Part shown: positions 16,441-23,158 of the stretch, in pieces
Position numbering within the stretch: the first letter of the stretch is position 1
Layout of the letters: each line of letters begins with the position of its first letter
Assembly (NCBI GenBank): GCA_038222915.1
Contig: JBBRHH010000018.1
Location: forward strand, 1-23,704
Origin: JBBRHH01 sp038222915
Lineage (GTDB): Bacteria > Planctomycetota > Phycisphaerae > Tepidisphaerales > Tepidisphaeraceae
Length of the DNA stretch: 23,704 nucleotides
Direction: 5' to 3'
Position numbers and translations under genes: made by a program
Notes under the pieces: model-generated
Database searches by the model: none
What the model was told of the DNA's origin: nothing
The model's input: only the letters and a program-made list of their open reading frames with translations

Positions 16441-16549
16441 GTCGAAAAGGGGTCAAACGAGGGTCAAAAACGGTCGATTCAATGTCGGTTCGGGGCGATT
16501 TGAGGGAGGTTTCGGGGTCGGTTCTATGTCGCTTTGGGGTCGGTTTTTT
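16441..16549 (+). repeat. Degenerate 11-bp tandem repeat, block 1
   Basis: Ten units can be laid out from 16441, starting GTCGAAAAGGG, GTCAAACGAGG and so on to GTCGGTTCTAT, GTCGCTTTGGG and GTCGGTTTTTT. All are 11 bp except the third, which is 10 bp. The consensus start is GTCGGTT followed by four variable bases. The units are diverged, two of them strongly. Confidence 0.65.
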
Positions 16550-16685
16550 CACAGGAAAAAAACTCCGCCTCGAACACAAACATCGGCCGCACCAACACTT
16601 GAATTTCACACCCACCATCTCGGCCATCCCAAACACATTTTTTGCGCGCACATCCGCAGCACCGATCCCCAAGAATCGACCCAAT

Positions 16686-16736
16686 CTTGGTCATTGGAAC
16701 TTGGTGCTTTGTTGGTCATTGGGCCTTGGTCATTCC
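16686..16736 (+). repeat. TTGGTCATT repeats
   Basis: Four imperfect units of 12-14 bp occur in a row: CTTGGTCATTGGAA, CTTGGTGCTTTG, TTGGTCATTGGGC and CTTGGTCATTCC. Confidence 0.7.
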
Positions 16737-16747
16737 TTCTTCCCCCC

Positions 16748-16787
16748 TTCGTGCCTCTGTGCCTTCGTGCCTTCGTGCCTCTTCTCC
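16748..16787 (+). repeat. 8-bp tandem repeat TTCGTGCC
   Basis: TTCGTGCC, TCTGTGCC, TTCGTGCC and TTCGTGCC follow one another exactly in register. A degenerate TCTTCTCC comes last. Confidence 0.8.
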
Positions 16788-16793
16788 CCCTGT

Positions 16794-16903
16794 GTCGGTT
16801 GGTGGTCGGTTAGTGGTCGTTTGCTAGTCGGTTACACGTCGGTTGGTGGTCGGTTACTAGTCGGTTGGTGGTCGATTGGTGGTCGGTTAGTGGTCGCTTT
16901 GCA
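16794..16903 (+). repeat. 11-bp tandem repeat, block 2 (10 units)
   Basis: Ten consecutive units of exactly 11 bp begin at 16794 with consensus GTCGGTTNGTG. They include GTCGGTTGGTG (three times), GTCGGTTAGTG (twice), GTCGGTTACAC, GTCGGTTACTA, GTCGTTTGCTA and GTCGATTGGTG. The last unit (GTCGCTTTGCA) is degenerate and forms the left arm of a hairpin. Three units equal 33 bp, so any frame reads as an 11-residue repeat (VGWWSVSGRLL, VGYTSVGGRLL, VGWWSIGGRLV in the frame leading to the glycosyltransferase). Confidence 0.9.
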
Positions 16904-16915
16904 CACCAAAGCGAC
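16893..16915. repeat. 9-bp perfect hairpin closing the 11-bp repeats
   Basis: GTCGCTTTG, loop CACAC and CAAAGCGAC pair perfectly. After it the strand composition switches from G/T-rich to A/C-rich. No T run follows. Confidence 0.7.
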
Positions 16916-17156
16916 TGCGCCAGAATCACCACAACCACATACAAAAACAACAGTTGCGAAAAACACCCCGCCCAAACCAACCGCGCAACCCAATCGCGCA
17001 CATTTGTGCGCACCAATACCAACCCCCTTCCCCGTCTCCACCCCCCGCTCTCCAGCACCCTCCCGCCCCGCTCATCCCCTCCAACTTTCTGGTATCCTCC
17101 GTGTCTCAATCCGCTGCCGTATCATTCCAAACCAACTGCCGCCGGAGCCCGGCCTT

Positions 17157-18338
17157 ATGAAGATCTGCCTCGTCTCTCAAGAATATCCGCCACATACCGG
17201 CGGCGGCGGCATCGGTACACAAACCTGGCTCAAAGCCCAGGGCCTCACCGCCCGCGGCCACGAAGTTCACGTCGTCAGCGCCTCCTGGGACACCGAAGCC
17301 CACACCTACCTCGACAACAAGGCCGTCATCCATCGCATCGCCGAGCCCGATCTCGGCCATGGCGGCTTCGAGCTCTGCACCTATTGGATGGCCTACAGCA
17401 TGGCCGTCGCCCGCAAGCTCGACGCGTTGATGCACGAGGTAAAGTTCGACATCATCCAGTTCCCCGAATACGGCGGCGAAGGCTTCCTCTATCAGACCGA
17501 TACCTTCAACTGGCGCAGCGCCAAATACGTCGTCCAACTCCACGGACCCCTCGTCATGTTCGGCCTCCACATGGGCTGGCCGGAAGTCGGCAGTGTCATG
17601 TGGAACATCGGCTGCTTCATGGAACGCACCAGCATCCACCACAGCGATCTGGTCATGGCCTCCAGCTTCAGCACCGCCCGCCTCTGCGAACAGCAGTACG
17701 GCTACCCCGCCGATAAGGCGCACATCATCCACAGCGCCGTCGACCTCGCCGCCTTTGGCCCATGCACCCCCCCTTCCGATGCCCCCGGCCCGCGCATTCT
17801 CTTCGTCGGAAATTTCGTCGGCGCCAAAGGCTTCGACATGCTCGTCCACACCGTCATCCGCCTCCGCGAGCGCTACCCGGCCATCGTCATCCGCCTCATC
17901 GGCAAGGGCGACCCCACACACGTCGAGGACATCAAAATCATCATCGCCCAAGCAAAAGCCGAGGCGCATTTCGACTTCACCGGCTACGTCAATCACGCCG
18001 ACCTGCCCGTCCACTACGCATGGTGCGATATCTTCGCCGGCCCCTCCGCCTACGAAGGCGGACCCGGCAACGTCTACATGGAAGCAATGGCCGCCGCCCG
18101 CCCCGTCATCGCCTGCGACGCCGGCGGCGTCGGCGAAGTCGTCCTCCACGAACAAACCGGCCTCCTCATCGCACCCCGCGACGGCGCAGCCCTCGAACAA
18201 GCCATCATCCGTCTCGCCGAAGATCGCCCCTTCCGCCACAAACTCGGCGCTGCCGGCCGCGCCCTCATCGAAGACCGCTACACCGTCGAAAAATACATCG
18301 ATCGAGTCGAGAGCCTGTACAAAGGACTGCTGGTCTGA
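17157..18338 (+). CDS. GT4-family glycosyltransferase
   Basis: The protein transfers a sugar from an activated donor and has a GT-B fold. The 393-residue sequence from ATG 17157 begins KICLVSQEYPPHTGGGGIGT, the typical acceptor-side opening of GT4 enzymes, followed by LTARGHEVHVVSA. The C-terminal donor half has RILFVGNFVGAKGFDML, IRLIGKG, FTGYVNHADLPVHYAWCDIFAGPS and YEGGPGNVYMEAMAAARPVIACDAGGVGEVV, which contains the conserved Glu region. The frame is open back to 16263, but the extra 298 codons are repeat-derived and do not match the family. The last helix (RYTVEKYIDRVESLYKG) is complete. It is convergent with amt, 10 bp apart. The product could be a capsule, lipid or exopolysaccharide sugar chain; nothing nearby decides. 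Confidence 0.92.
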   Translation: MKICLVSQEYPPHTGGGGIGTQTWLKAQGLTARGHEVHVVSASWDTEAHTYLDNKAVIHRIAEPDLGHGGFELCTYWMAYSMAVARKLDALMHEVKFDIIQFPEYGGEGFLYQTDTFNWRSAKYVVQLHGPLVMFGLHMGWPEVGSVMWNIGCFMERTSIHHSDLVMASSFSTARLCEQQYGYPADKAHIIHSAVDLAAFGPCTPPSDAPGPRILFVGNFVGAKGFDMLVHTVIRLRERYPAIVIRLIGKGDPTHVEDIKIIIAQAKAEAHFDFTGYVNHADLPVHYAWCDIFAGPSAYEGGPGNVYMEAMAAARPVIACDAGGVGEVVLHEQTGLLIAPRDGAALEQAIIRLAEDRPFRHKLGAAGRALIEDRYTVEKYIDRVESLYKGLLV

Positions 18339-18348
18339 CGAAGGCCGA

Positions 18349-19578
18349 TCACATTTCCCGCAGGTGATAGCTCTTGATCATCGTCTGCTGAAAATCCGGG
18401 TAGGCCCCAATGTCATGCTCCGCCAAATCCAGCCCGTCAAATTCATCCGCCTCGCGCGCCCGCAGCCGCGTGACTTTCTTCAACACAAAAAACAGCCCCA
18501 TCGACAAGCCAATCGCCAGCGCCGCGATCGCCAGCAACCCCAGCCCCTGCACGCCGAGAATTTTCATCCGCATCCCAAACGTGGCATGCCCAACGAATCC
18601 CGCCGCCAGCGTCCCGATCACTCCGCCCCCCGCATGTATCGCAATCCCGCCGGCCGGATCGTCCAGCCGCCCGCGCAGATCCAGCGCAACCATCAGGTAC
18701 GGAACAACCACACCCGCAACCATTCCAACCAGCACCGCGAATCGCGTCCCGGCAAGATCAGCCGCCCCCGAAATCGCCACCAGCCCGCCCACCACGCCCC
18801 CATACATCAGAAAAGCGTCCGCCTTGCCAAATCGAAACTGGCACCAGACAAGACTCGCGATCCCCGCCGCGCCCCCCGCCAGCAATACGTTCATCACGAC
18901 ATGCGGCAAAAGCGAAATATCCAGCCGCGCCGACGTCGCCCCGACAACCGCCACAAGATACGCGCCCCACGTCACAAACATGATCAACACGCCGGCGGCC
19001 GCCATCGGCACATTGTGCCCCGGAATCGCGTTCGACGACCCGTCCCGGTTGTACTTTCCCTCCCGCGGCCCAATGAACTTGACCGCAACCACCGCACAAA
19101 CACCACCAACCAGGTGCACAACCGAAGCGCCACCCGCATCATGAAAGCCAAGCCGATGCAACCACCCATCGCCCCAAACCCACAGACCCGCCACCGGCAC
19201 GATCAGCCCGCTGATCACGGCCGACACCACAAGCATCGGAACAAAATGCGCCCGCTCCGCCGCCGCCCCGGTCACAATCCCGCCGGCAATCAGCACCGCC
19301 GCCAGCAGCGCAAGCACGCCCGCCGCAACGTCAACATCGTCAGCGCCAAAAACCAGCGAAGAATGAATCCCGAATACGCCGTTGGAAGAACCGGAAAAAA
19401 GAATCGCCCCACCCAAAGCCCAAAACCCAAGCGATCCCACACAAAGATCGGCCACAGCGCGCAAAACCGACCCGGCCGAGTTCTTTGCGCGCACAATCCC
19501 AAACTGATAGAAAGCCATGCCCACCCGCACCCACAGGGCAATCATCGCCAGTATTCCAAGCGCTGCCGCGCTGTTCAT
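18349..19578 (-). CDS. amt: Ammonium transporter, Amt family
   Basis: The 409-residue polytopic inner-membrane protein conducts ammonium across the membrane, normally as a trimer. Recognisable parts are FYQFGIVRAKNSAGSVLRAVADLCVGSLGFW near the start, AAAERAHFVP (the gating Phe region), FHDAGGASVVHLVGG (Asp and first pore His), AIHAGGGVIGTLAAG (second pore His) and the C-terminal tail FDGLDLAEHDIGAYPDF, which in the family contacts PII proteins. There is no signal peptide beyond the first helix, and the opening helix (ALWVRVGMAFYQFGIV) deviates from the usual GLALFYGG. AAGGAG lies 6 bases before the ATG. No glnB/glnK gene is next to it in this window. Confidence 0.94.
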   Translation of the reverse strand: MNSAAALGILAMIALWVRVGMAFYQFGIVRAKNSAGSVLRAVADLCVGSLGFWALGGAILFSGSSNGVFGIHSSLVFGADDVDVAAGVLALLAAVLIAGGIVTGAAAERAHFVPMLVVSAVISGLIVPVAGLWVWGDGWLHRLGFHDAGGASVVHLVGGVCAVVAVKFIGPREGKYNRDGSSNAIPGHNVPMAAAGVLIMFVTWGAYLVAVVGATSARLDISLLPHVVMNVLLAGGAAGIASLVWCQFRFGKADAFLMYGGVVGGLVAISGAADLAGTRFAVLVGMVAGVVVPYLMVALDLRGRLDDPAGGIAIHAGGGVIGTLAAGFVGHATFGMRMKILGVQGLGLLAIAALAIGLSMGLFFVLKKVTRLRAREADEFDGLDLAEHDIGAYPDFQQTMIKSYHLREM

Positions 19579-19601
19579 GAACCGCTCCTTGTCGGACGGG
19601 G

Positions 19602-19631
19602 ACTATACACGCTCACCGCAAACCGGTCGAA
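19602..19631 (-). promoter_or_regulatory. Candidate amt promoter
   Basis: On the minus strand TTCGAC (19631-19626), an 18-base spacer and TATAGT (19607-19602) precede the amt ATG by about 24 bases. The -10 is good; the -35 is weak. Confidence 0.35.
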
Positions 19632-19773
19632 GTTTCGGAATCTGCGAACTCCTCAATCGCAACGCATAACCCGACCCACCCCGTCAGTTGCCAGGGAGGC
19701 GCGGGCCGCGGATGCCGATAGAGGTGATGAGTAGTGCCGTCGCAGCGCGCAGTTATCGGACAAGCCCCGCCAC

Positions 19774-20328
19774 ATGACAGAAAAAAAGCCCGAAGACAAA
19801 CCAGCAGCCGACCCCGCGGCCGCCGCCAAAGAAGGTGGCATGACGCCCGCGCGCCGATGGTTGGTCAATGGCTTGATTGCAGTCGTCCTCGGCGGCCACC
19901 TGGTCTCCCTCGCCGCCGGCCACCAAGTCTGGCCATTCTCCCACTACCCCATGTTCGCCGAGCGCCGCGCTCGAACCAAGGTCATCCATGCCACCATCCT
20001 CGCAGGAGTAGCTCCAGACGGCACCGAATTCTGGCTCGAGGGCCGGCAAAACCTGGGCGTCTCACTTTCCCCGTTCCTCTACGACGACCCGTTCTCGGCC
20101 GACGCCCGGGAAACTCTGGGAATGCCCGAGATTCAGCGCCGCCTCGGCCAGATGTTCCGCTACGCCAACGACCAGCGTGCCCGCGCATCCACACCCGCTC
20201 CCCCCATGACCGCCCTGCGACTCTACGACGCAACATGGAGCCTCAACCCAACGTTAAGCAATCGCGCAACCCCCCGCATGACGCGCGTAGCCGCCTGGGA
20301 GCCCGCAGTCTCCGGAGGACAGCCGTGA
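19774..20328 (+). CDS. Membrane-anchored partner of the HTTM protein
   Basis: The 184-residue protein has a Lys/Ala/Pro-rich N-terminus (1-28), one membrane helix (WLVNGLIAVVLGGHLVSLAAG, about 29-49) and then HQVWPFSHYPMFAERRA. A WPFS-YPMF motif of this kind is found in small proteins encoded beside HTTM-type membrane proteins. The rest (TILAGVAPDGTEFWL, then ALRLYDATWSLNP) would lie outside the membrane and looks beta-rich. Its TGA overlaps the GTG of the HTTM gene (GTGA), so the two are translationally coupled and should act together. There is no strong ribosome site before the ATG, and no obvious catalytic motif. The function is unknown. Confidence 0.8.
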   Translation: MTEKKPEDKPAADPAAAAKEGGMTPARRWLVNGLIAVVLGGHLVSLAAGHQVWPFSHYPMFAERRARTKVIHATILAGVAPDGTEFWLEGRQNLGVSLSPFLYDDPFSADARETLGMPEIQRRLGQMFRYANDQRARASTPAPPMTALRLYDATWSLNPTLSNRATPRMTRVAAWEPAVSGGQP

Positions 20329-21257
20329 TCGGGGCCCGCGGCTGGAACCGCTTCTGGTTCGCGCCAGGGTCCGCGAAAGACCTGGCGATCTCGCGCATAC
20401 TGTTCTTCACCGGCTTCGTAGCCTTCAGCCTCCTCAAATCCTTCCATGAGTGGGGCACGATCCCGCCCTTCTTCCACGAATATCGCGCAACTTATCTCCT
20501 CTGGATGGGAGTGCCGGTTCCGGGCACCGGGGTGCTATTAACGGTGGAATGGGCCTGGCGGCTAGCCCTCGTCTTCGCGGCGATCGGCCTCTTCACGCGA
20601 AGCTCCTGCCTCGCCGCCGCGCTGGGCAGCCTCTTCCTCATGGGACTCGACGCCCCCGAAGTAGCCGGCCGGTCCTACACCGCCGGCGTGTTCGTTCCCC
20701 TCATCCTCGGCTTCTCCCGGTGCGGCGATACGTTCTCCCTGGACAACTGGCTCCGACAACGTCGCGGCCACCCCCAAATTCGCGTCCCCGAGGAATACGG
20801 CTGGCCAGTCCAGTTGGTCCGCGTCTTCCTCGCTTACATCTTCTTCGCCGCGGGCTTTGCCAAAATCCGCTACGGCGGATTTCCCGGCTGGATGCGCTCA
20901 GGAACCATTTCCGACGCGATCCTACAAGCCGCCTACTGGTATTCATCCCGAGCCCGCCCCGGCACAAATCTAGGCCCATGGCTCCTGCACCTTCATCCCC
21001 GGATGGGGTTAGCGGTGGCCGGCGTCGCACAGTTTGCTGAACTGCTCTATCCCTGCGCGCTCTTCTCCCGCCAAGCCCGTAAAATCGTATTGCCCCTCAT
21101 GGCCACCATGCTAATCGGCTTCTGGCTCTGCCTCGGCCCCTTCTTCTATCTCACGCTACTGGCCCACGTCTTTTGGATCCCATGGTCCGCCTGGCTGGGG
21201 ATCCAAGATCGCCAACCGGGCGCGCAGGAATCTGCGGCGCCGGCAGTGGCACAGTAG
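20325..21257 (+). CDS. HTTM (vitamin K carboxylase-like) membrane protein
   Basis: The 310-residue polytopic protein resembles the HTTM domain, the membrane part shared with vitamin K-dependent gamma-carboxylases. It begins with a soluble lead (WNRFWFAPGSAKDL) and the helix AISRILFFTGFVAFSLLKSFH. Characteristic segments are VRVFLAYIFFAAGFAKIRYGGFPGWMRSGTIS in the middle and AGVAQFAELLYPCALFSR later. Most bacterial members have no proven activity, and I do not see the full carboxylase beyond the membrane domain. The start is GTG 20325 with GGAGG 6 bases upstream. The last 21 codons or so (from AWLGIQD) lie inside a direct repeat that recurs at 22226, so the natural C-terminus may have been replaced by an insertion. 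Confidence 0.82.
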   Translation: MIGARGWNRFWFAPGSAKDLAISRILFFTGFVAFSLLKSFHEWGTIPPFFHEYRATYLLWMGVPVPGTGVLLTVEWAWRLALVFAAIGLFTRSSCLAAALGSLFLMGLDAPEVAGRSYTAGVFVPLILGFSRCGDTFSLDNWLRQRRGHPQIRVPEEYGWPVQLVRVFLAYIFFAAGFAKIRYGGFPGWMRSGTISDAILQAAYWYSSRARPGTNLGPWLLHLHPRMGLAVAGVAQFAELLYPCALFSRQARKIVLPLMATMLIGFWLCLGPFFYLTLLAHVFWIPWSAWLGIQDRQPGAQESAAPAVAQ

Positions 21258-21400
21258 CGCAAAAACTGTTGATTCCAGCCGCGATAGCCTTCGACGGTAT
21301 TGTCGGCCAGCCTGACCGAGTCAACAGAATCTATTGTTTTGACAAGTAGCCCCGATCCGGGCAAGCTGACACGGGTCAGCCGGTGCTATGTTGCGCCGGC
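21192..21400 (+). repeat. Long direct repeat, copy 1
   Basis: This segment recurs at 22226-22435 with about 85 % identity by hand alignment (30 mismatches and one 1-bp gap in about 210). A block of 31 bp (21300-21330) is identical. It starts inside the HTTM reading frame and covers its stop codon. It ends about 18 bp before the GTTATGTT box that precedes the next gene. Confidence 0.9.
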
Positions 21401-21417
21401 GGGCAGGATACTAAACG

Positions 21418-21425
21418 GTTATGTT
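21418..21425 (+). other. attC-like core box (GTTATGTT)
   Basis: GTTATGTT lies 24 bp before the next gene and is the exact reverse complement of AACATAAC (22135-22142) at that gene's stop codon. In integron cassettes the first bases of a cassette pair with the 5' box of its own recombination site in this way. The box deviates slightly from GTTRRRY (T in place of the middle R). Confidence 0.45.
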
Positions 21426-21448
21426 GCACGAGACCTCGACACCTCGCG

Positions 21449-22141
21449 ATGCTTGATTCGCTCGACTTCCTTCGCACCCGGCAATTCTGGCGATTCTACG
21501 TTCATCTGGACGAGTCGTTGGACGATGTGACCCTCAGCCTGCTCGGTAGAACAACGATCAATGGCGAGTCTTACGCCGAATCGGTAATCACATTGCATTG
21601 CGGCCAGGAGTGCTTCTTGGACCTAACGATTACCCCGCAATTGGCGATGGTGAACCTTGGCTTCCGCAGCATGAGCATGAAACGTTCAAGCGTAATGGGC
21701 TGGTGGGATGATGGGCGGTGGCATCCATTTGCATTGCGTTGGTCGGAACTCAAAAGGCTATATCATCACTGGCTCAACGAGCCAATCGACAAAGTGCACC
21801 CGAGCGCTGCGATTCTCCTTCTCACGCCCTTCGTCGGTCATGGTTTTGATGAACGCGAATTTGTGCCGGCACGAAAAGAGGCCCTGGCGACGCACTACCA
21901 GCAGTTGAATCTGTTCGGTGCCAGTGAGGTTGCTGAACTCAGCGATCGCAGTGTCATTCTTCCTTCGGAAAACGACTATAAATGGTCGCGCGATAACGAA
22001 CTCGGTTGGGTATTCGGCGGCGATTATCCGTGCTACTCCCTTCGCAATCGGGCACACGTTGGCGGCGAGGAAGGACGATTCCCGTTTGCGGAGTGGTCAT
22101 CGACCGTCGCCCAACTTCCGGCGGCCGGCGGTGAAACATAA
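21449..22141 (+). CDS. Unknown protein, cassette-like gene 1
   Basis: The 230-residue protein, from ATG 21449, is soluble, has no signal peptide or membrane helix, and is rich in Trp and aromatic residues (MGWWDDGRWHPF, LKRLYHHWLNEP, LGWVFGGDYPCYSLRNRAH). I do not recognise a domain. The first part (FWRFYVHLDESLDDVTLSLLG, ESVITLHCGQECFLDLTI) looks like beta strands. A longer frame starts at 21383 but includes the end of the flanking repeat and the GTTATGTT box, so I reject it. No clear ribosome site is present. The TAA stop is part of AACATAAC. The gene lies between the two long direct repeats, and its codon use differs from the C-ending style of the core genes. Confidence 0.65.
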   Translation: MLDSLDFLRTRQFWRFYVHLDESLDDVTLSLLGRTTINGESYAESVITLHCGQECFLDLTITPQLAMVNLGFRSMSMKRSSVMGWWDDGRWHPFALRWSELKRLYHHWLNEPIDKVHPSAAILLLTPFVGHGFDEREFVPARKEALATHYQQLNLFGASEVAELSDRSVILPSENDYKWSRDNELGWVFGGDYPCYSLRNRAHVGGEEGRFPFAEWSSTVAQLPAAGGET

Positions 22142-22462
22142 CCCACCAACGCAGTGCACCGAGCCGGCGTCGAAGAAAAAGGGTCACAAGCCACAAGCTA
22201 TGTCACTCGAAAAAAGTGGCCTTCTTGGCTGGGGATCCGTGATCGCCTTTCCGGGCGCGTTGGAATCTGCGGTGCCGACAGTCGCACAGTAGCGGCGAAA
22301 CTGTTGACACTTGCCGAGATAGGCTTCGAGGCTGTTGTCGGCCAGCCTGACCGAGTCAACAGAATTTATTGTTTTGACAAGTGGCCCCGATCCGGCCAAT
22401 CTGACAAGGGTCACCCGCTGCAATGTTGCGCAGGCTCGGCCACTGATCCGCCTTACGTTATG
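22135..22462 (+). other. Putative long attC-like recombination site
   Basis: The left side has AACATAAC (22135-22142), CAGTG (22152-22156) and CCGAGCC (22159-22165). The right side has GGCTCGG (22433-22439), CACTG (22441-22445) and GTTATG (22457-22462). These are reverse complements in the proper nested order, with small spacers of 9 and 11 bases between outer and inner boxes. That is the order of R and L boxes in an integron attC site. The total length of about 330 bp is long for attC because a copy of the direct repeat lies in the middle. The assignment is an inference from layout. Confidence 0.4.
22226..22435 (+). repeat. Long direct repeat, copy 2
   Basis: This is the second copy of the segment at 21192-21400, with one extra base that shifts the plus-strand frame. 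Here it is not attached to an HTTM gene, only to a short frame ending in ESAVPTVAQ, comparable to ESAAPAVAQ at the end of the HTTM protein. It is followed by GGCTCGGCCACTGATC and GTTATGCC. Confidence 0.9.
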
Positions 22463-22493
22463 CCGCAGAAGCACTGTCTTCCGAGAGACTCCC

Positions 22494-23156
22494 ATGCCAA
22501 ATGAAACGGTCAATGCAATTGCTTATGTCGGCGCGAGCGTTGGGCTCGTCGGGGGCGGGGTTGCATTGTTTAACAGCTGGAAAGCTGTGTGCTGGAAGCG
22601 CGCCGAACTTGCAAACACCTATCTCAAGGACTTTAACAACAATCCGGAGTTGGTTTTCGCCGGGCGCTGCCTCGACTGGAACGGAGGGAAGCTGATCTTG
22701 CCAGAGAGCTTGCGCCCATACATGCCGAACGGCGAAAGCACCATCGATCACGATCGAATGATCTTCGCGCACGCACTCCGTCCAGATTTGCAGCTCGGCG
22801 AGATGGACGAAGACCCGCGAATTCAGATCTACCGGACCTCGATCGATTCATTTTTAACTTGGCTCTGCCTTGTCGCCAGTGCATTGGACCGCAAGCTCTT
22901 CGCAGTGGCCGATATCCAAGACGTTGGGTACTGGGTAGCGAAGATCCAGAGCGAGATAGTGCTCCACCCGTTCATCGTGGGCTATGGGTACAAAGAGAAT
23001 ATCGAGAGGCTGATTCGTCACTTTCGGCGCAAGCGTTCGCCTTACCAAAAATGGGAGTTCCCAATCAACTTTCCATTCAAGCGGGCAAAACAAGCGGCGA
23101 GTGAGTCCACTACGGAACGCGCCGCTGGAGCGGACGACGACGGCGGTATACCTTAA
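22494..23156 (+). CDS. Unknown membrane-anchored protein, cassette-like gene 2
   Basis: The 220-residue protein from ATG 22494 has one N-terminal membrane helix (AIAYVGASVGLVGGGVALF, about 8-26), then WKRAELANTYLKDFNNNPELV, CLDWNGGKLILPE, DHDRMIFAHALRPD and a helical region with DSFLTWLCLVASALDRKLF. The C-terminus is basic (RHFRRKRSPYQKW) and then Ser/Ala/Asp-rich. The order helix, WKRAE, LDW-G-LP resembles small membrane-tethered proteins of unknown function. GAGAGA stands 4-9 bases before the ATG. The start lies 37 bases past the GTTATGCC box, and the TAA stop overlaps CTTAAC, the same arrangement as in gene 1. An earlier start at 22335 runs through the repeat and is rejected. Confidence 0.7.
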   Translation: MPNETVNAIAYVGASVGLVGGGVALFNSWKAVCWKRAELANTYLKDFNNNPELVFAGRCLDWNGGKLILPESLRPYMPNGESTIDHDRMIFAHALRPDLQLGEMDEDPRIQIYRTSIDSFLTWLCLVASALDRKLFAVADIQDVGYWVAKIQSEIVLHPFIVGYGYKENIERLIRHFRRKRSPYQKWEFPINFPFKRAKQAASESTTERAAGADDDGGIP

Positions 23157-23158
23157 CT

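Larger units (their letters stand above)
15554..17156. other. Gene-poor repeat field between the PfkB operon and the glycosyltransferase
   Basis: I find no protein-like reading frame in these 1.6 kb on either strand, although long stop-free frames exist because of the skewed composition. In order it holds AACTCAAAGGGGATG repeats (15633-15799), a TGGTAGC/GCTACCA palindrome (16025-16042), a promoter and Shine-Dalgarno motif (16183-16262), and 11-bp repeats (16441-16549). These are followed by TTGGTCATT repeats (16686-16736), 8-bp repeats (16748-16787), a second 11-bp repeat block (16794-16903) and an A/C-rich stretch (16916-17040). The segment 16415-16450, with TTGAGCGAAGCG and GAGTCGAAAAGGGG, resembles a sequence scattered through many bacterial genomes. 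The whole segment looks like a landing zone for mobile or slipping DNA. Confidence 0.6.

Noticed and set aside
16441..16903. CRISPR array
   Set aside because: The units are contiguous 11-bp repeats without spacers of regular length, and no cas gene is present.
16263..17156. N-terminal extension of the glycosyltransferase (691-residue frame)
   Set aside because: The added 298 codons are low-complexity and repeat-derived, codon use changes sharply at 17157, and the GT4 fold begins exactly at MKICLVSQ. Kept as a finding because of the strong start signals, not as a coding call.
17106..18239. 377-residue minus-strand frame
   Set aside because: It is antisense to the glycosyltransferase gene and Asp/Gly/Val/Ala-rich, as expected for the complement of C-ending codons.
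17593..19734. 713-residue plus-strand frame
   Set aside because: It runs across both the glycosyltransferase and, antisense, the amt gene, and has Ser/Pro/Arg-rich composition. It is a shadow of C-ending codons.
19734..20324. Longer HTTM reading frame starting at 19734
   Set aside because: The extra 197 residues are Arg/Pro-rich and lie in another frame over the 184-residue partner gene. GTG 20325 has a proper ribosome site and the GTGA overlap.
22335..22493. Longer start for cassette-like gene 2
   Set aside because: The extra residues are encoded by the direct repeat and the GTTATGCC box; the ATG at 22494 has its own GAGAGA and begins the membrane helix region.
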